DNA of 7,438 nucleotides, from contig CAJUOE010000182.1 in assembly GCA_910587895.1 (NCBI GenBank), positions 1 through 7,438 of the forward strand, read 5' to 3'. How positions within the stretch are numbered: position 1 is the stretch's first letter; each line of letters begins with the position of its first letter. A model generated the notes under the pieces. The model was not told the DNA's origin and searched no databases. It saw only the letters and a list, made by a program, of their open reading frames with translations. The position numbers and the translations under genes are program-made. Origin of the DNA: an uncultured Lachnospiraceae bacterium. GTDB taxonomy: Bacteria > Bacillota > Clostridia > Lachnospirales > Lachnospiraceae. Positions 4,337 to 7,438 of this stretch are shown in pieces.

Positions 4337-5950
4337 TCAAGCTGTAACCTGATTGCTGTTTTTCGATTTCCACTCGGAGCAGAACTGCTGGTAGGTAACA
4401 TTCATGTGCATGATGATGTTATAATCCTTCCCCAGCTCAATCTTATCGAACAACTGGCAGGCAATCATTTTCTTCTGGTCTAAGTCCGCCGTGTCAAATT
4501 CCTCCGCCCAGCTCTTAAAGCGGCGGTAGGCTGGCAGGATGGCTTCTACCATTTCTTTTTTCTGGTTCATGTCACTGTCCAGTTTTTCCAGACGTTCCTC
4601 GCTGTCTGCGATTCTTGCTTTTACCACGGAGATTGCTTCTTTCAAATCTTCCGGCGAATAAAGGCTTTCCCCTAACAGGGTTTTCCCAATCTCACGCTGC
4701 AAGACTTCCAACTGCTTTTTATCCTTATCCAGTTCAAAGGCTGTTTTCCGTCTGCTGGCGTTATGCGCCGCCTGCTGTTTTTTCAGGATTTCCTTGTACT
4801 TTTCTTCCTCCGGCGCACCGTCCATGCCCTCGAACACCTGACGCATGATCCGGCAGACTGCTTCATCTACCTTTGCGGCAATATAATTTGTCTGCCCCCC
4901 GCACTCGCAAAGTTTGTTCGCCTTGTGGTAACAGCGGTATTTCAACACGTCTTTCAGGTATTCGCTCCCGTCTTTGCGGAAATAATGGTCTTTATGGTGG
5001 GTGGTCGTTATCCTCCCGCCGCAATGCTGGCAGAAGATATTGCCGGATAACATTGCCTCGCCCTTTGTCCGTAAGGCAAGCTGGCGTTTTTCTTCATCCA
5101 CCTGCGCCCGCTGTTTTAAAATCTCGTCAATCCTTGCCGCTTCTTCGTCACTGATTATCCTTAACCTCTGCAACGCTTCAGACGTTTCGCCCTCGCTGGT
5201 ACAGCCCCTCGGAAGCGACGCTGACAGTATCCGCAGAATCGACTTGCTGGTGAATTTCTTCCCGTTGGCCGTCTTATATCCCTGGTCGTTCAGGAAATGC
5301 GCCATGACGTAACTTCCTGTGCCGTTGTTGATTGTCTTTTCCACAATCTTCCGGTACACCACATACTGTTCAAGGTCGATTTCATATTTCTTCAGCTCCT
5401 GCCCTTTCCGGTTCTTTGTCCCGCTCGGAACAATCCGGTATCCATAAGGCAGCGCACCGCCCGTATATAGTCCGTCTAATTTCAACTGCTGGATTCTGGT
5501 CTTGATTCGGATGGAAGTCTTTTCGCTCTCGCCGGACGCCTGCCAGAACCGGATATAATTTGTCAGCTTGTCAACGTGCGTTTCAAACCTCTGCTCGCCC
5601 TCTTTGACGCTCCATACTTCCACGCCCGCCGTCTTGACAAACCATTCCACAATGAACGGCGTTTCATCGTCAATGCGCCCGATACGGTCAAACATGAATA
5701 CAAGCAGCACATCAAATTCCTTATTCAATGCCGCCTCCTGCAAGTCAAGGATTGCGTCACGGTTCTTGGCGGAAACCTTAAACCCGGAAACGCCTTTTTC
5801 CTCGTATTCCTTCACGATTTCCCAATCCTGCCGATATTTTACAAACTCCTTGCAGGCTCCCCTCTGCATGGGGATGTCGTTGTCGTGGTTCTCGCTGACG
5901 TTTACCTGTTTTTTGGTGGAAACCCGGTATAAAGTGTAAACTCTTTTCAT
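4337..5950 (-). CDS. Large serine recombinase (TndX/TnpX-type transposon integrase)
   Basis: The 537-residue protein is complete and close to the size of TndX (about 533). The N-terminal resolvase domain has YRVST with the nucleophilic Ser11 and Arg9, and DRIGR (88-92) supplying catalytic arginines. The Recombinase domain begins around GALPYGYRIV (165-174). A zinc ribbon has CQHC (C307/C310) and RCYHKANKLCECGG (C340, C348/C350). A long charged coiled-coil region follows at about 380-470, typical of proteins that control integration versus excision. These enzymes cut both DNA ends with a 2-bp stagger through a 5' phosphoserine and join attP to attB, or excise with help. ATG 5950 has GGGAGG nine nt upstream. 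It has its own promoter (6038-6066) and an SD-masking hairpin. Upstream on the same strand lie a small TnpW-like gene and mazF. No conjugation genes are in view, so the element is either small or eroded. Confidence 0.93.
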   Translation of the reverse strand: MKRVYTLYRVSTKKQVNVSENHDNDIPMQRGACKEFVKYRQDWEIVKEYEEKGVSGFKVSAKNRDAILDLQEAALNKEFDVLLVFMFDRIGRIDDETPFIVEWFVKTAGVEVWSVKEGEQRFETHVDKLTNYIRFWQASGESEKTSIRIKTRIQQLKLDGLYTGGALPYGYRIVPSGTKNRKGQELKKYEIDLEQYVVYRKIVEKTINNGTGSYVMAHFLNDQGYKTANGKKFTSKSILRILSASLPRGCTSEGETSEALQRLRIISDEEAARIDEILKQRAQVDEEKRQLALRTKGEAMLSGNIFCQHCGGRITTTHHKDHYFRKDGSEYLKDVLKYRCYHKANKLCECGGQTNYIAAKVDEAVCRIMRQVFEGMDGAPEEEKYKEILKKQQAAHNASRRKTAFELDKDKKQLEVLQREIGKTLLGESLYSPEDLKEAISVVKARIADSEERLEKLDSDMNQKKEMVEAILPAYRRFKSWAEEFDTADLDQKKMIACQLFDKIELGKDYNIIMHMNVTYQQFCSEWKSKNSNQVTA

Positions 5951-5959
5951 TGGCTATAT

Positions 5960-5983
5960 CCTCCCGTAATTGATTTCTACGGG
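5960..5983 (-). promoter_or_regulatory. Hairpin partly masking the recombinase Shine-Dalgarno
   Basis: In the recombinase leader CCCGTA (5978-5983, minus sense) pairs with TACGGG (5963-5968) around a 9-nt loop. The three Gs at the 3' end of the stem are the first bases of the GGGAGG ribosome binding site. Folding would hold down translation initiation, a plausible brake on recombinase level. Confidence 0.5.
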
Positions 5984-6037
5984 ATGCACTATATGAATTT
6001 TTCAAGGTTCGTTTCATGGCTATCCTTGCCTGCCATT

Positions 6038-6066
6038 ATTATAGGAAGGAACTCTTTCTGCCGCAA
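6038..6066 (-). promoter_or_regulatory. Promoter of the serine recombinase gene
   Basis: On the minus strand TTGCGG (6061-6066) is followed after 17 nt by a perfect TATAAT (6038-6043). It lies between the small TnpW-like gene (ends 6108) and the recombinase, giving a leader of about 80 nt. The recombinase can therefore be transcribed independently of mazF. Confidence 0.65.
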
Positions 6067-6107
6067 ATGTGCGATTTCAAAATTTATAGTGTCATCCGCT
6101 GGGCTTG

Positions 6108-6293
6108 TCACCTGCAAGGAACCCCCGCGCCGACAATGCCCGTCAGGTCATTCTGCACCCTCTCATCATATGCGTTGGATAAAATGGACTGTATCTTTTC
6201 AATCACCCCGTTTACCGGACTTGCCGAAAAAGACAAAGTTATCTGGCACCCGTTTACTTCTTTCTCTATCACCTGCTGTTCTGCTGGCCGCAT
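6108..6293 (-). CDS. Small TnpW-like protein associated with the serine recombinase
   Basis: The protein is 61 residues from ATG 6293, which has AGGAGG six nt upstream; a longer frame from 6335 lacks a ribosome binding site and overlaps an intergenic hairpin. The core reads VIEKEVNGCQITLSFSAS then EKIQSILSNAYDERV. A strand with an N-G turn, a [V/L]xFS motif and a helix with K-I recall TnpW-type small proteins found next to serine recombinases on Tn4451-like elements. The match is by pattern only and could be superficial. It lies between mazF (63 nt upstream) and the recombinase. A recombination accessory role or an antitoxin for MazF are both possible; the sequence does not decide. The C-terminus (GIVGAGVPCR) is neutral and unremarkable. 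Confidence 0.6.
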   Translation of the reverse strand: MRPAEQQVIEKEVNGCQITLSFSASPVNGVIEKIQSILSNAYDERVQNDLTGIVGAGVPCR

Positions 6294-6324
6294 AATATGC
6301 CTCCTTTCCCTTCCTATGTAGCAC

Positions 6325-6346
6325 GGGGCAGGCATACCCTGCCGCC
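6325..6346 (-). other. Intercistronic hairpin between mazF and the small gene
   Basis: In minus sense GGCAGG and CCTGCC (6327-6332 and 6338-6343) form a 6-bp GC stem with a 5-nt loop, extendable by two pairs past a bulge. No T-run follows, so it is more likely an RNA-processing, stability or partial attenuation structure than a terminator. Confidence 0.4.
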
Positions 6347-6356
6347 CCTCTGCCTT

Positions 6357-6779
6357 TTAAGGCCGCTGTCCGGCTGCGCCGCTGGTATACAGCTCAAGGC
6401 TCAATGCAAGGCAGCGGTCTACCTGCTCCATATCCGCCCGGTTCAGCCGCCCTATATATTCCTGCAAACGCTTTTTGTCTATCGTCCGTATCTGCTCCAG
6501 AAGCACAAGGGATTCTTCTTTCAGCCCTGCATATGGCTTTACCTTATGGTGTGTCGGCAAATCGGGCTTTTCGCTGATCTTCCCTGACATTGCCGCCACA
6601 ATTACGGTAGGGCTGTGGAGATTCCCGATATTGTTCTGGATAATGAGGACAGGGCGGTAGCCGCCCTGCTCTGAACCTACCACGGGGTTCAAATTCGCAT
6701 AATACATCTCTCCCCGGTATATTTTTCCCCCATAGCTGGATACCGTTCCATCACCACCTGCCAAGAATTTAACACCCAC
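6357..6779 (-). CDS. mazF: MazF/PemK-family endoribonuclease toxin, start altered at an element junction
   Basis: From about residue 18 this is a standard MazF: KIYRGEMYYANLNPVVGSEQ, then GGYRPVLIIQNNIGN, SPTVIVAA and VLLEQIRTIDKKRL. Family members cut single-stranded mRNA at short motifs and are held by a small antitoxin. Aligned without gaps to B. subtilis MazF, catalytic Arg25 is R42 here, and Thr48 is replaced by Ser65, which keeps the hydroxyl. The start is unclear. The frame opens at GTG 6779, but the first 15 or so codons are out-of-frame thioesterase DNA, there is no ribosome binding site, and no ATG occurs before Met25, inside the first strand. The native start was probably lost at the junction near 6719-6740. 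No antitoxin gene precedes it, so it is an orphan toxin gene, possibly silent in this arrangement. Confidence 0.85.
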   Translation of the reverse strand: MGVKFLAGGDGTVSSYGGKIYRGEMYYANLNPVVGSEQGGYRPVLIIQNNIGNLHSPTVIVAAMSGKISEKPDLPTHHKVKPYAGLKEESLVLLEQIRTIDKKRLQEYIGRLNRADMEQVDRCLALSLELYTSGAAGQRP

Positions 6780-6934
6780 ATCAATCCACGTTCTTTGTGA
6801 TATCCCAGGCCAGCGCCCAAATCCTCTGACTGGAAGTTTGTACAGTCCTGCATATAATCAATTACTGCAGGGAGGGCAAGAAGCCCATCCTCTGCAATTT
6901 CACTATACCTTACCCTGCTCTCAAATGTATACAT
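6719..6934 (-). pseudogene. Acyl-ACP thioesterase, N-terminal fragment
   Basis: ATG 6934 (GAGGT upstream) opens MYTFESRVRYSEIAEDGLLA then VIDYMQDCTNFQSEDLG, WVLNSWQVVMERYPAMGEKY. This is the N-terminal hot-dog half of a Clostridia-type acyl-ACP thioesterase, which releases fatty acids from acyl carrier protein and is normally about 230-250 residues. Homology ends near codon 72 (6719), where the sequence becomes mazF in another frame; the leftover frame stops at 6689. Nothing in the rest of the window resembles the missing C-terminal two thirds, so the gene was either split by the incoming element, with the other half outside the window, or deleted. A good promoter precedes it at 7046-7074. 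The fragment lacks most of the catalytic region and should be inactive. Confidence 0.75.
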
Positions 6935-7045
6935 AATTACCTCGTTCCCATGCTGCCCTCAAAACCACTATCCAAAGTTACTATTCTTAGCAACTCCTTC
7001 CTCATTGTGGTTTTTGCATATGCTACAAAAACTTTTCGCTTTATT

Positions 7046-7074
7046 ATCATAACAAATCTTTCAGCCAGAAACAA
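7046..7074 (-). promoter_or_regulatory. Promoter of the thioesterase fragment, reading into mazF
   Basis: On the minus strand TTGTTT (7069-7074), a 17-nt spacer and TATGAT (7046-7051) lie just after the ABC gene stop. The start near 7039 leaves a leader of about 105 nt holding a small hairpin (GTTTTTG/CAAAAAC, 7010-7032). It is the only clear promoter upstream of mazF. Confidence 0.55.
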
Positions 7075-7077
7075 CCT

Positions 7078-7438
7078 TTATTTCGCCATACAAAGTTCGA
7101 AATACTTTCCTTTTTTCTCTATAAGTTCTTCATGTGTCCCCATTTCTGCTATTCCGCCATCACTAATATACATTATGCAGTCTGCATTTTGGATTGTTGA
7201 TAGCCTATGGGCAATAATAAATGAAGTCCTGCCTTCCAAAAGATGGTCAAGTCCTTCCTGCAGTACAAGTTCCGTTTCCGTATCTATGCTTGAAGTCGCC
7301 TCATCCAGCACCAGGATTGCAGGGTCTGCCAAAAGAGCCCTGGCAAAGGAAATCAACTGTCTCTGCCCAACAGACAAACGGCTTCCCCGTTCGTTTACCT
7401 CTGTCTGGTAGCCATTTTCCATCTGCATTATGAAATCA
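7078..7438 (-). CDS. ABC exporter (MsbA/BmrA-like), C-terminal part of nucleotide-binding domain, partial
   Basis: The reading frame is open to the window edge, so the 5' part, including the membrane domain and Walker A, lies outside. About 120 residues are visible. They contain the ABC signature SRLSVGQRQ, Walker B AILVLDEA with the catalytic glutamate, the D-loop SSID, and the H-loop histidine in IIAHRLSTI, ending with TQEE-like GTHEELIEKKGKYFELCMAK. The spacing and sequence are those of exporter-type half transporters that combine a membrane and an ATPase domain and move lipids, drugs or peptides. The stop (7078-7080) is followed within 20 nt by the promoter of the thioesterase gene. Nothing suggests damage. 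The transported substrate is unknown. Confidence 0.9.
   Translation of the reverse strand, partial: DFIMQMENGYQTEVNERGSRLSVGQRQLISFARALLADPAILVLDEATSSIDTETELVLQEGLDHLLEGRTSFIIAHRLSTIQNADCIMYISDGGIAEMGTHEELIEKKGKYFELCMAK

Noticed and set aside
4763..5939. Several 90-120-aa plus-strand frames across the recombinase region
   Set aside because: All are antisense to the intact serine recombinase and show no family features.
6016..6587. Plus-strand frames of about 100 aa over the small gene and mazF
   Set aside because: They are antisense to genes with good ribosome binding sites and family motifs on the minus strand.

Overview
The window looks like an accessory, mosaic stretch of a gut-type Clostridia chromosome, probably Lachnospiraceae. 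That placement is inferred from protein flavour (VanS-like kinase, AgrC-like receptor, Clostridia-type acyl-ACP thioesterase, TndX-size serine recombinase) and from strong AGGAGG-type ribosome binding sites and TTG starts. No marker gene fixes the species. Almost everything runs on the minus strand, except one inserted-looking two-component block on the plus strand.

Left part (1-2103): a plus-strand response regulator that has lost the first two thirds of its receiver domain (about 107-535) is translationally coupled (ATGA) to an apparently intact sensor histidine kinase (532-1743). Right after the kinase stop, the first 53 codons of an AgrC-like membrane sensor begin on the opposite strand (1747-1905), preceded by the tail of a LytTR-type regulator (1898-2010). 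A hydrophobic reading frame at 3-110 on the minus strand may be more of the same AgrC-like gene, which would make the kinase block an insertion in it. That link is tentative.

Middle part (2104-4336): a YbaK/EbsC-type aminoacyl-tRNA deacylase gene, then two 78-nt tRNA-Asn(GTT)-like genes 1.2 kb apart. Each has a normal tRNA body from the D-loop to the 3' end but the same unrelated hairpin in place of the 5' acceptor strand, and each is followed by its own terminator. Between them lies an AT-rich two-gene module: a DUF5674 protein overlapping a 97-residue conserved hypothetical, with two tandem promoters. The first tRNA-like element sits 11 nt past the end of that operon, and the second has its own promoter.

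Right part (4337-7438): a complete large serine recombinase (537 aa) with its own promoter and an SD-masking hairpin, a small TnpW-like protein, and an orphan MazF-family toxin. The mazF 5' end runs into a truncated acyl-ACP thioesterase gene, giving a clear element/chromosome junction near 6719-6740. The 3' end of an ABC exporter gene closes the window.

How it fits together: the recombinase, small protein and mazF look like one compact mobile cassette, and the tRNA-like repeats look either like tandem integration scars or like expressed tRNA-derived RNAs. The DUF5674 pair between them is the best candidate for an under-described accessory (possibly toxin-antitoxin-like) system. No intact conjugation, phage structural, rRNA or CRISPR genes are visible.
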